Assembly: GCA_938091985.1 (NCBI GenBank)
Contig: CALKOE010000012.1
Span: 1 to 5,518, forward strand
Direction: 5' to 3'
Source: an uncultured Acidimicrobiales bacterium
GTDB taxonomy: Bacteria > Actinomycetota > Acidimicrobiia > Acidimicrobiales > Aldehydirespiratoraceae
DNA: 5,518 nt
The notes under the pieces were generated by a model. That model was not told where the DNA came from. It saw nothing but the letters and a program-made list of their open reading frames with translations, and made no database searches. Shown piece by piece: positions 1 to 5,518 of the stretch (positions are counted from its first letter, which is position 1; each line of letters starts with the position of its first letter). The translations under genes were made by a program, and so were the position numbers.

Positions 1-932
1 CGACGGTGTTCTCCACGTTCAGCCGCAGCGGCACGCGAATTGATCCCGTGCTCGTCACCTCGGTCGTCAACCCCGACGGCACGCTCCTCTACGAATACGT
101 TCCGAAACCCCGCCCCATCCTCACCCAGAGCGTCGCCCACCAACTCACCTGGGTCCTCGAGGGAGTCATCACCGGCGGCACAGGACGACGAGCCCAGTTG
201 GCCGACGGTCGCCCGGCAGCCGGCAAGACCGGCACAGCCCAGCTCAACGGCGACGCCACGTTTGTCGGCTACACCGCGCACCGCACCACCGCGGTCTGGG
301 TCGGCTTCCCCGAAGAGGTCACACCGATGACCAATTACTTCAACGGGGGCCGCGTCGAAGGCGGCACCTTCCCGGCGCTCATCTGGAAGGGCGTGATGGA
401 TCGCGCCCACGACGGCATCCCGGTCGAGGACTTCCCGGCCCCGCCGCCGAGCAGCACCAGCACCACACTCCCGGTCATTCCCGAGACGGTCCAGGTCCCG
501 AATCTCATCGGTCGCACCGTTTCCGACGAGTTGTTCGCAGAGCTCGCAGGCGGGTTCTTCGAGCTGAATCCCTTCGAGGTCGAACGTGACGACGTGCCCG
601 AAGGACAGATCGTGTCGCAGGTGCCTGCAGCCGGAATCGTGGCGCCTGGCAACACCGTCATCACGGTGGGTGTCGCGATCGCTCCTCTCACCACCCCGGT
701 CCCCGACGTGATCGGCATGACCGAAGCGGTCGCTCGTCAGACCCTCGCGGGCGATGACTTCCTCCAGGAGATCAGCTACGAAACCGACCCCGAACCCGGC
801 GAGGGCGGCGTTGTCCCAGGCATCGTCTGGGCCCAGGATCCACCGGGTGGCACCGAACGCGAGGGCGTCGACACAGTGCGGCTGAAGGTCAATCCGTTCC
901 CGGAGCCACCCGAAGAAGGCGAAGACTCTTGA
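1..932 (+). CDS. Class A (bifunctional) penicillin-binding protein, C-terminal part with transpeptidase end and two PASTA domains (5' truncated)
   Basis: This is the end of a peptidoglycan-building enzyme that would be anchored in the membrane and act outside it, cross-linking stem peptides. The reading frame is open from base 3, so the gene begins left of the window; the GTG at 6 is an internal Val, not a start. Numbering from that Val, the KTG motif of the penicillin-binding fold is at residues 74-76 (GKTGTAQ). It is followed by FVGYT (86-90), TTAVWVG (94-100) and GGRVEGGTFPALIW (114-127), the last being typical of class A enzymes. A Pro/Ser/Thr-rich linker (about 144-160) leads to PASTA 1 (about 162-224, beginning VQVPNLIG) and PASTA 2 (about 231-296, PVPDVIGMT), then a short acidic tail. 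PASTA domains in this family are thought to sense cell-wall fragments or beta-lactams. The SxxK and SxN motifs and any glycosyltransferase domain would be upstream, so the class A call rests on the transpeptidase tail. It overlaps the next gene by 4 bases. Confidence 0.93.
   Translation, partial: TVFSTFSRSGTRIDPVLVTSVVNPDGTLLYEYVPKPRPILTQSVAHQLTWVLEGVITGGTGRRAQLADGRPAAGKTGTAQLNGDATFVGYTAHRTTAVWVGFPEEVTPMTNYFNGGRVEGGTFPALIWKGVMDRAHDGIPVEDFPAPPPSSTSTTLPVIPETVQVPNLIGRTVSDELFAELAGGFFELNPFEVERDDVPEGQIVSQVPAAGIVAPGNTVITVGVAIAPLTTPVPDVIGMTEAVARQTLAGDDFLQEISYETDPEPGEGGVVPGIVWAQDPPGGTEREGVDTVRLKVNPFPEPPEEGEDS
913..919 (+). promoter_or_regulatory. Shine-Dalgarno site for the TTG-started membrane protein
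   Basis: AAGAAGG lies inside the last codons of the penicillin-binding protein gene, 9 bases before the TTG at 929. The only in-frame ATG of the downstream gene falls in the middle of its membrane segment, so this site together with the TTGA stop/start overlap decides the start. The position suggests translational coupling to the upstream gene. Confidence 0.6.
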
Positions 933-1492
933 CGACCGCGTACGACGCCCCTCACGACGAACTCGAGGGGCCCTACTGGAACAAGACGCGCCTCGGACTC
1001 GTCGTTGTCGTTGTTCTGATCATCGCGATGTGGGTGTGGATCTACGTCTTCGCGCCTCGCACCAACCCCGATCGTCTGACGAACCGGGAGTTCGTCACCC
1101 AGGCCGAAACACTCTGCGCTCCGTATGCGCAGCAGATTCTCGACATCCCGCCCGGGAACACGGCCACAACTCCCGCCGAGCGAGCTCGCCAAGTCGAACT
1201 CGGAACCGACATCACCCGCGAGATGATCGAGGCGCTCGAAGTCGCCGCCGCTCAGGTGACTGATCCTGACGAGGTCGAGATTCTCGAAGCGTGGTTCGTC
1301 GACTGGCGCGCCTACGTGGCCGATCGCGAGGCCCACATCGTGCGCCTCGAGAGCGCCACTGCCGACAGCTCAGCCCGCGATCTCGCATTCACGCTGACCG
1401 AGCGGGCGTCGGGCGGGTTCTACACCCGGCGGATCGACGGCTTGGCGAATGTCAACGGCATGACATCGTGCCGGGTGCCTGAAGACGTCTGA
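929..1492 (+). CDS. Single-pass membrane protein of unknown function, downstream of the PBP gene
   Basis: I do not recognise a named family; the protein has 187 residues. A short acidic N-terminal stretch (1-20) precedes one strong hydrophobic segment (about 22-42, rich in Val/Ile with Trp35 and Trp37). A mostly helical, charged domain of about 145 residues follows, presumably outside the membrane. That domain has exactly two cysteines, Cys63 (ETLCAPY) and Cys181 (MTSCRVPE), near its two ends, which could form a disulfide; this is inference. Similar short proteins with an early membrane helix and a C-terminal Cys-containing tail are common in Acidimicrobiia as uncharacterised genes, as far as I recall. 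The TTG start is chosen because it overlaps the previous stop (TTGA), has AAGAAGG 9 bases upstream, and keeps the whole membrane helix. The overlap suggests co-expression with the penicillin-binding protein and perhaps an envelope role, but no activity can be assigned. Confidence 0.82.
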   Translation: MTTAYDAPHDELEGPYWNKTRLGLVVVVVLIIAMWVWIYVFAPRTNPDRLTNREFVTQAETLCAPYAQQILDIPPGNTATTPAERARQVELGTDITREMIEALEVAAAQVTDPDEVEILEAWFVDWRAYVADREAHIVRLESATADSSARDLAFTLTERASGGFYTRRIDGLANVNGMTSCRVPEDV

Positions 1493-1498
1493 GTCTGA
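1493..1498. other. Convergent gene junction, 6 bases, no visible terminator
   Basis: The plus-strand membrane-protein stop and the minus-strand NUDIX stop face each other with 6 bases between them. I see only a TGATCA palindrome and a weak GGCA...TGCC pairing nearby. There is no GC-rich stem followed by a T-run on either strand. Transcripts from the two sides probably overlap at their 3' ends, or stop by another mechanism inside the neighbouring genes. Confidence 0.5.
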
Positions 1499-2095
1499 TC
1501 AGCGATCGGCAAGAAGCGCTGCCGCCAGCTGAAACCCGCGAGCGGCCATCCGCCGCAGACCGTCATCGACACCGAGGCCTTCGAGCTCGTTCTCTGCCAC
1601 CCAGCGTTGATCCTGCGATTCGTGGTTCGCCACCACTGCGGCATCGCTCGGCGCCAACACGAGGAAACGCACGTCGTAGTGATCGTGTGCATCCTCCTTC
1701 GGCGGGTCAACCCGATGGATGTCGAGGTCGAGCGCGATGGGGTGGACGAGGAGACCGTCGATCCCGGTCTCCTCCTCCGCTTCCCGCAGGGCCACTGCGG
1801 GGAGGTTGGCATCGCCGTCGGCGTGTCCTCCGGGCTGGACCCAGATCTGCAATTTCGTGTGAAAGAGCATCAGGGTGCGTTCCGCCGCAGCGTCGACCAC
1901 GAACGCACTTCCGGTGAGGTGACCAGGGCGTTCGCTGCGATCAAGGGGTTGAGGGCGTGTCTCGAGAAGCCACCGCATGCGATCGCGACTGTCAGCCAGC
2001 TCCGCGCTCTGCACCGGTGCAATCGCGGCCCAGGCGTCGCCAACACGCGTCGACGAGGCCAGGCGAGGATCGCGAGCGGACAGAAGGGCAGACAT
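1499..2095 (-). CDS. NUDIX hydrolase
   Basis: Nudix proteins are cytoplasmic metal-dependent enzymes that cleave a nucleoside diphosphate linked to another group; the substrate here cannot be read from sequence. With the ATG at 2095 the protein has 198 residues. HLTGSAFVV (59-67) opens the fold, WVQPGGHADGD (85-95) leads into the Nudix box, and REAEEETGI (104-112) supplies the expected metal-binding glutamates Glu105, Glu108 and Glu109. The first Glu of the classic box (Gx5E) is Ala96, next to Asp95. From memory, the GGHADGD form is usual in one actinobacterial subfamily, so this need not mean loss of activity. EDAHDHYDVRFLVLA (134-148) and an RWV-x-EL motif (164 on) fit that subfamily. A GTG at 2194 would lengthen the protein by 33 residues, but it overlaps the glycosylase gene by 88 bases and adds low-complexity sequence. 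The ATG at 2095 lies 11 bases after the glycosylase stop, though its Shine-Dalgarno site is poor, so the start is less certain than the gene. Confidence 0.9.
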   Translation of the reverse strand: MSALLSARDPRLASSTRVGDAWAAIAPVQSAELADSRDRMRWLLETRPQPLDRSERPGHLTGSAFVVDAAAERTLMLFHTKLQIWVQPGGHADGDANLPAVALREAEEETGIDGLLVHPIALDLDIHRVDPPKEDAHDHYDVRFLVLAPSDAAVVANHESQDQRWVAENELEGLGVDDGLRRMAARGFQLAAALLADR

Positions 2096-2106
2096 CGAGC
2101 TGAAAG

Positions 2107-2727
2107 CTACCGGGGTCGAGCGCGATCCTCGCAGAGGGGCGACGGAGGGGCCGGGCGGCTCACCTCCGGTGCTCCGTCGGTCGCAAAGCGCCACGGCAGC
2201 TCGGTGCCCTGCGATAACCCGATCCTGGGGCCCACGGCCGGCGACGTCGGCGGAGGGGTGCCGTCGTCACGAATCGAGACCCCCATTTCGGCTCGAACGA
2301 GATCGGCGCCGTCGTGCATCTCACCGATTCCGAACGCCTGGGCGAGCTTCGCCGGCCCGTTGGAGATGTCGACATCGCGCTTCGCGGCGGGTCGACGACC
2401 GCGCAGCAACGCGACGCCCCTCAGAGGCGCGACCGCGCGCACCAACACCGCGCCGGGAGTGCCCGTCTGGTCGGTGACGACATTGGCGCACCAGTGCATG
2501 CCGTAGGTGAAATACACGTAGAGGTGCCCGGCCTGACCGAACATCCCCTCGGTTCGTGGGGTCACACCCCGAAAGGCATGAGAGCCGGGGTCGTCGCTCC
2601 CCCGGTACGCCTCGACCTCGACGATGCGCCCGGCAACGCCAGGCGCCACGAGCACCTTGTTGAGCAGGTCAGGAGCGACTTCGAGCGTCGGCCGGGCAAA
2701 GAAGCGACGACCGAGACGATGACTCAC
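2107..2727 (-). CDS. mpg: 3-methyladenine DNA glycosylase (Mpg/AAG family)
   Basis: This enzyme removes alkylated purines such as 3-methyladenine from DNA by cutting the N-glycosidic bond, the first step of base excision repair. The protein has 206 residues, a normal length for the bacterial family. The active-site block VEVEAYRG (36-43) contains Glu39, equivalent to human AAG Glu125 that activates the water, and Tyr41 (human Tyr127). His50 matches human His136, LYVYFTYGMH (69-78) gives Tyr72 and the base-flipping Tyr75 (human Tyr159 and Tyr162), and Asn82 matches Asn169. NGPAKLAQAFGI (123-134), VGPRIGL (165-171) and PWRF (178-181) are further family blocks. One departure is TPRT at 56-59, where the family usually has T-x-R-N before the MFG. 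The last 25 residues are Pro/Arg-rich and look dispensable. The GTG start overlaps the argH stop by 4 bases (GTGA), which supports it and suggests translational coupling; no strong Shine-Dalgarno site is visible. Confidence 0.95.
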   Translation of the reverse strand: MSHRLGRRFFARPTLEVAPDLLNKVLVAPGVAGRIVEVEAYRGSDDPGSHAFRGVTPRTEGMFGQAGHLYVYFTYGMHWCANVVTDQTGTPGAVLVRAVAPLRGVALLRGRRPAAKRDVDISNGPAKLAQAFGIGEMHDGADLVRAEMGVSIRDDGTPPPTSPAVGPRIGLSQGTELPWRFATDGAPEVSRPAPPSPLCEDRARPR

Positions 2728-4091
2728 CCGTCGAGGGCAGCCTTGAACCGCTCGATCTGGGCGACCACAGCGGCCGGAGAGCCTCCACCACGAGTGGTTC
2801 GCCGCGTGACCGACACACCAGGTTCGAGGAGGGCAGCGGCCTCAGCCCCGAGATCAGGGTGAGCAGCGACCAGTTCTGGGAGTGAGCCCTCGCCGGCAAG
2901 TGCGTTGCGCACCTGCTCCCCCACCACGGCATGGGCGCTTCGAAACGGCATTCCGCCGGCCACGAGCCACTCGGCCAGGTCTGTCGCCGCGGCGTAGGGC
3001 GAGGAGGCCTGTGCGGCCATCGCATCGGTACGAAACGTGGTCGACTCGATCATCCCATCGAGGGCAATGAGCGTGAGACGGACCGTGTCGATCGCGTCGA
3101 AGAGCGGCTCCTTGTCCTCCTGCATGTCCTTGTTGTAGGTGAGCGGAAGCCCCTTCATCGTGGCGAGCAGGCCGGTGAGGTTGCCGATCAGACGACCAGC
3201 CTTTCCTCGGGCTAGTTCCGCGATGTCGGGATTCTTCTTCTGCGGCATCATCGACGATCCGGTCGAGAAGGCATCGTCGAGCTCGACGAAGCCGAATTCC
3301 GTCGACGCCCACAGAATCAGCTCTTCGCCCATTCGGCTGATGTGCACGCCGAGCAGCGAGAGCGCGAACAGCACTTCGGCCACGAAGTCGCGGTCGCTGA
3401 CCGCGTCGAGGCTGTTGTCGAAGACCTTCGCGAAACCGAGTTCGGCCGCCGTCATCTCGGGATCGAGCGGAAGAGATGAGCCGGCAAGGGCCCCCGCACC
3501 GAGCGCCGAGACGTCGACCCGCACCGCGGCATCGTCGAGTCGCTCGACGTCGCGTTGCAGCGCCCATCCGTGGGCGAGGAGGTGATGGGCCAGCGCGACC
3601 GGCTGGGCCTGCTGAAGATGGGTGTAGCCCGGCAGGTAGGCGTCGCCGGCTGCTTCTGCCTTGGCCAGCAGTGTTCGCTGCAGACGCACGACGAGATCTC
3701 GGATCTCCGCGACTGCGGACCGGGTCCAGAGCCGGAGATCGGTGGCGACCTGGTCGTTGCGACTCCGCCCTGTGTGCATCTTGGCGCCGGCGGGCGCGAT
3801 CTCGGTAACGCCGCGCTCGACCGCGGTGTGGATGTCTTCGTCGCTCACCGCGAATTCGAACGAGCCGTCGGCGATTGCCGTCTCGACCTGGTCGAGGGCG
3901 GCGAGGATCTCGTCGCGCTCGAGATCGGTGAGGAGCCCGACCGCGGCCAGCATGGTCACATGGGCGCGCGAGCCGGCGATGTCTTCGCGAAACATCCGCC
4001 GATCGAACGGCAGCGAGTCGTTGAGCGCCTGTAGCGCTTCCGACGGCCCGCCTTCGAAGCGTCCGTGCCAGAGCTGACCGCGTTCGGTCAC
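2724..4091 (-). CDS. argH: Argininosuccinate lyase
   Basis: ArgH splits argininosuccinate into arginine and fumarate, the last step of arginine synthesis, in the cytoplasm; the family works as a homotetramer with shared active sites. The protein has 455 residues, close to the usual 460. It shows LWHGRFEGG at the N-terminus (7-15), EDIHTAVERGVTEI (85-98), HTGRSRNDQVATD (106-118), GYTHLQQAQP (155-164) with the family's conserved His158, and the fumarase/lyase superfamily signature GSSMMPQKKNPD (278-289), whose mobile loop carries the catalytic serine (Ser279 or Ser280). It ends with RRTTRGGGSPAAV (430-442), equivalent to the usual R..GG(T/S)xP tail. The GTG start sits 1 base after the argG stop and has GGAAG 10 bases upstream. 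An ATG overlapping the argG stop is out of frame and closes after two codons, so GTG is preferred. All key motifs are intact. The gene lies between argG and mpg, overlapping mpg by 4 bases. Confidence 0.98.
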   Translation of the reverse strand: MTERGQLWHGRFEGGPSEALQALNDSLPFDRRMFREDIAGSRAHVTMLAAVGLLTDLERDEILAALDQVETAIADGSFEFAVSDEDIHTAVERGVTEIAPAGAKMHTGRSRNDQVATDLRLWTRSAVAEIRDLVVRLQRTLLAKAEAAGDAYLPGYTHLQQAQPVALAHHLLAHGWALQRDVERLDDAAVRVDVSALGAGALAGSSLPLDPEMTAAELGFAKVFDNSLDAVSDRDFVAEVLFALSLLGVHISRMGEELILWASTEFGFVELDDAFSTGSSMMPQKKNPDIAELARGKAGRLIGNLTGLLATMKGLPLTYNKDMQEDKEPLFDAIDTVRLTLIALDGMIESTTFRTDAMAAQASSPYAAATDLAEWLVAGGMPFRSAHAVVGEQVRNALAGEGSLPELVAAHPDLGAEAAALLEPGVSVTRRTTRGGGSPAAVVAQIERFKAALDG

Positions 4092-4092
4092 G

Positions 4093-5295
4093 TCATCCCC
4101 GCTTCCGGGCGAGGTTGCGCAGCCGTAGCGCGGTCAGCTTGATGAAGCCCTCCGCGTCGGCCTGGGTGTAGGCACCCTCGTCGTCTTCGAACGTTGCGAT
4201 CTTCTCGTCGAACAGCGAGTCGTCAGACTTGCGGCCGGCGATGTCGACGTTGCCCTTGTAGAGCCGCACCCGCACATCTCCGTTGACGTACTCCTGGCTG
4301 TGGTCGATCGCGACCTGGAGCATCTCGCGCTCAGGGCTCCACCAGAAGCCGTTGTAGATCAGCTCCGCATACTTCGGCATGAGCGAGTCCTTCAAGTGCG
4401 CGACCTCGCGGTCGAGCGTGATCGACTCGATCGCCCGATGGGCGCGCAGCATGATCGTGCCGCCCGGGGTTTCGTAGGCACCGCGACTCTTCATGCCGAC
4501 AAAGCGGTTCTCGACGATGTCGAGCCGACCGACGCCGTTGGCCCCGCCCACTCGGTTGAGTTCGGTGAGCACCTCGGCCGGGCTCATGGCCTTGCCGTCG
4601 ATGGCGACGATGTCGCCCTTTTCGTAGGTGAGGTCGACGTAGGTGGCCTCGTTCGGAGCCATCTCCGGGCTCACGGACCAGCGCCACATCTCGCTCGGGG
4701 GTTCAGTGAACGGGTCTTCGAGCGGACCGCCCTCGAAGGAGATGTGGAGCAGGTTGGCGTCCATCGAGAACGGCGACTTCTTGCCCCGCTTCATCTCGAT
4801 CGGGATATTGCGTTCGGCTGCGTAGTTCATGAGCGACTCACGAGAGCCGAGATCCCACTCGCGCCACGGAGCGATCACCTTGATGTCGGGCGCCAAGGCG
4901 TAGGCGCCGAGCTCGAATCGCACCTGATCGTTGCCCTTGCCGGTGGCGCCGTGGCTGATGGCGTCGGCGCCATGTTCCGCCGCGATCTCCACGAGCCGCT
5001 TGGCGATCAGCGGCCGAGCGATGGAAGTCCCGAGCAGGTACTCACCCTCGTAGATCGTGTTGGCCCGAAACATCGGATACACGTAGTCGCGGACGAACTC
5101 TTCGCGAAGGTCTTCGATGTGGATGTTGGCTTCGGGCACACCCATCTGAATGGCCTTGGCCCGAGCCGGTTCGACCTCTTCGCCCTGGCCCAGGTCGGCC
5201 GTGAACGTGATCACTTCCGCGTCGTAGGTCTCCTGCAACCAGCGCAGGATGATCGAGGTGTCGAGACCGCCGCTGTAGGCGAGTACAACCTTCAT
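4093..5295 (-). CDS. argG: Argininosuccinate synthase
   Basis: ArgG joins citrulline and aspartate, using ATP that is cleaved to AMP and pyrophosphate, to make argininosuccinate for ArgH. It is a cytoplasmic homotetramer in characterised members. The protein has 400 residues, exactly the usual length of the common bacterial type. The N-terminal PP-loop AYSGGLDTS (6-14) binds ATP, and [13 protein letters not shown] (116-128) is the second family signature. [18 protein letters not shown] (82-99), [11 protein letters not shown] (172-182) and [17 protein letters not shown] (256-272) are further conserved blocks that form the citrulline and aspartate sites. The ATG start places the PP-loop at the standard distance from the N-terminus and has a purine-rich AAGAAGTGGA stretch just upstream. 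It follows argR by 25 bases and precedes argH by 1 base, so the three are very likely one transcript. No unusual substitution is visible. Confidence 0.98.
   Translation of the reverse strand: MKVVLAYSGGLDTSIILRWLQETYDAEVITFTADLGQGEEVEPARAKAIQMGVPEANIHIEDLREEFVRDYVYPMFRANTIYEGEYLLGTSIARPLIAKRLVEIAAEHGADAISHGATGKGNDQVRFELGAYALAPDIKVIAPWREWDLGSRESLMNYAAERNIPIEMKRGKKSPFSMDANLLHISFEGGPLEDPFTEPPSEMWRWSVSPEMAPNEATYVDLTYEKGDIVAIDGKAMSPAEVLTELNRVGGANGVGRLDIVENRFVGMKSRGAYETPGGTIMLRAHRAIESITLDREVAHLKDSLMPKYAELIYNGFWWSPEREMLQVAIDHSQEYVNGDVRVRLYKGNVDIAGRKSDDSLFDEKIATFEDDEGAYTQADAEGFIKLTALRLRNLARKRG
4102..4106 (-). promoter_or_regulatory. Shine-Dalgarno site for argH inside the argG 3' end
   Basis: On the minus strand GGAAG, formed by the Arg-Lys codons at the argG C-terminus, lies 10 bases before the argH GTG. 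A second purine run, GGGGA, is only 4 bases from the start. With the 1-base gap between the genes, this suggests that the same ribosomes end argG and start argH. Confidence 0.5.
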
Positions 5296-5301
5296 GTCAG
5301 T

Positions 5302-5311
5302 TCCACTTCTT
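5302..5311 (-). promoter_or_regulatory. Ribosome binding region for argG
   Basis: On the minus strand the purine-rich AAGAAGTGGA ends 6 bases before the argG ATG. It occupies much of the 25-base gap after argR. There is no room or sign of a separate promoter or ARG box in this gap, so argG is probably read from a promoter upstream of argR. Confidence 0.5.
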
Positions 5312-5320
5312 TCGGGGGTT

Positions 5321-5518
5321 CTAGAGCCCCGCCAGGTCGCGAAGGCGATCGGCGAGATCGGTGCCGCTGATGGATTCGGCGGCTACCACGAGCAGGGTGT
5401 CGTCTCCGGCGACGGTACCGAGGATGTCGTCGATGCCCGCCCGGTCGAGGGCCGACGCGACGACATGTGCGGAGCCCGGCGGAGTGCGGAGCATCACGAT
5501 GTTGGACGACGAGGTGAT
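5321..5518 (-). CDS. argR: Arginine repressor, C-terminal domain (5' end outside the window)
   Basis: The minus strand is open from base 5518 to a TAG at 5321-5323, giving the last 65 residues of ArgR, the arginine-sensing transcription regulator of arginine synthesis and breakdown genes. The visible part is the oligomerisation and arginine-binding domain. [20 protein letters not shown] (residues 6-25 of the fragment) matches the family block N-(L/V)-V-x-(L/V)-(K/R)-T-x-P-G-x-A, and [14 protein letters not shown] (32-45) is the hallmark loop. Its adjacent aspartates (Asp39, Asp40) correspond to E. coli ArgR Asp128/Asp129, which contact arginine at the trimer interface. The end [14 protein letters not shown] is a normal C-terminal helix. 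The winged-helix DNA-binding domain lies to the right of the window. The gene is first in transcription order here and sits 25 bases ahead of argG, the usual actinobacterial order. Confidence 0.93.
   Translation of the reverse strand: MTSSSNIVMLRTPPGSAHVVASALDRAGIDDILGTVAGDDTLLVVAAESISGTDLADRLRDLAGL

Noticed and set aside
776..1336. A 186-codon open frame on the minus strand opposite the PBP end and the membrane protein
   Set aside because: Shadow of two plus-strand genes whose frames carry clear PASTA domains and a membrane helix; no motif of its own.
1493..1520. Possible bidirectional terminator at the convergent junction
   Set aside because: Only a 6-base TGATCA palindrome and a weak four-base GGCA/TGCC pairing are present, with no T-run on either strand.
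2096..2194. GTG at 2194 as an upstream start for the NUDIX gene
   Set aside because: It would overlap the glycosylase gene by 88 bases, and the added 33 residues are Pro/Ser/Arg-rich, as expected for an out-of-frame reading of the glycosylase tail. The ATG at 2095 fits the gap.
1607..2506. A 299-codon open frame on the plus strand opposite the NUDIX and glycosylase genes
   Set aside because: It is antisense to two genes with full family motifs, crosses their junction, and has an Arg/Gly/Ser-rich composition with no recognisable domain.
5296..5320. Possible ARG box or promoter between argR and argG
   Set aside because: The 25-base gap is mostly ribosome binding sequence. I see no AT-rich imperfect palindrome of ARG-box type and no -10/-35 pair.
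4300..5370. A 356-codon open frame on the plus strand opposite argG and the end of argR
   Set aside because: It lies antisense to two clearly real genes. Long antisense frames are expected in high-GC DNA where third positions are G or C. Its translation shows no family motif and has the His/Asp/Arg-rich look of a shadow frame.

Overview
The window reads as ordinary chromosomal DNA from a high-GC actinobacterium. Codons end mostly in G or C, GTG and TTG starts occur, genes are tightly packed, and an argR-argG-argH order is followed by a 3-methyladenine DNA glycosylase gene. The class A penicillin-binding protein with PASTA repeats and the style of the small membrane protein after it suggest Acidimicrobiia or a related deep actinobacterial lineage. 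That placement is an inference from memory of these families, not a search result. Nothing points to a mobile element, phage, CRISPR array, RNA gene or foreign insert.

Layout: bases 1-1492 are read on the plus strand. They hold the 3' end of a bifunctional penicillin-binding protein (transpeptidase C-terminus plus two PASTA domains), cut by the window's left edge. A single-pass membrane protein of unknown function overlaps it by 4 bases (TTGA). Bases 1499-5518 are read on the minus strand as one tight gene string. In transcription order it is argR (only the C-terminal 65 residues lie in the window), argG, argH, an Mpg/AAG-type 3-methyladenine DNA glycosylase, and a NUDIX hydrolase. The gaps are 25 bases, 1 base, a 4-base overlap (GTGA) and 11 bases. 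The two strands converge with only 6 bases between the stop codons at 1490-1492 and 1499-1501.

Functionally, ArgR is the arginine-responsive regulator, and ArgG and ArgH are the last two steps of arginine synthesis (citrulline + aspartate to argininosuccinate, then arginine + fumarate). The glycosylase (base excision of alkylated purines) and the NUDIX protein (probably cleaving a nucleoside-diphosphate-linked substrate) look like passengers on the same transcript. No promoter, ARG box or intrinsic terminator is convincing inside the window. The promoter of the arg string should lie beyond base 5518. No non-coding stretch exceeds 25 bases. I found no evidence of a new system. The items worth a second look are the gene couplings, a few departures from family consensus in key motifs, and the hairpin-less convergent junction.
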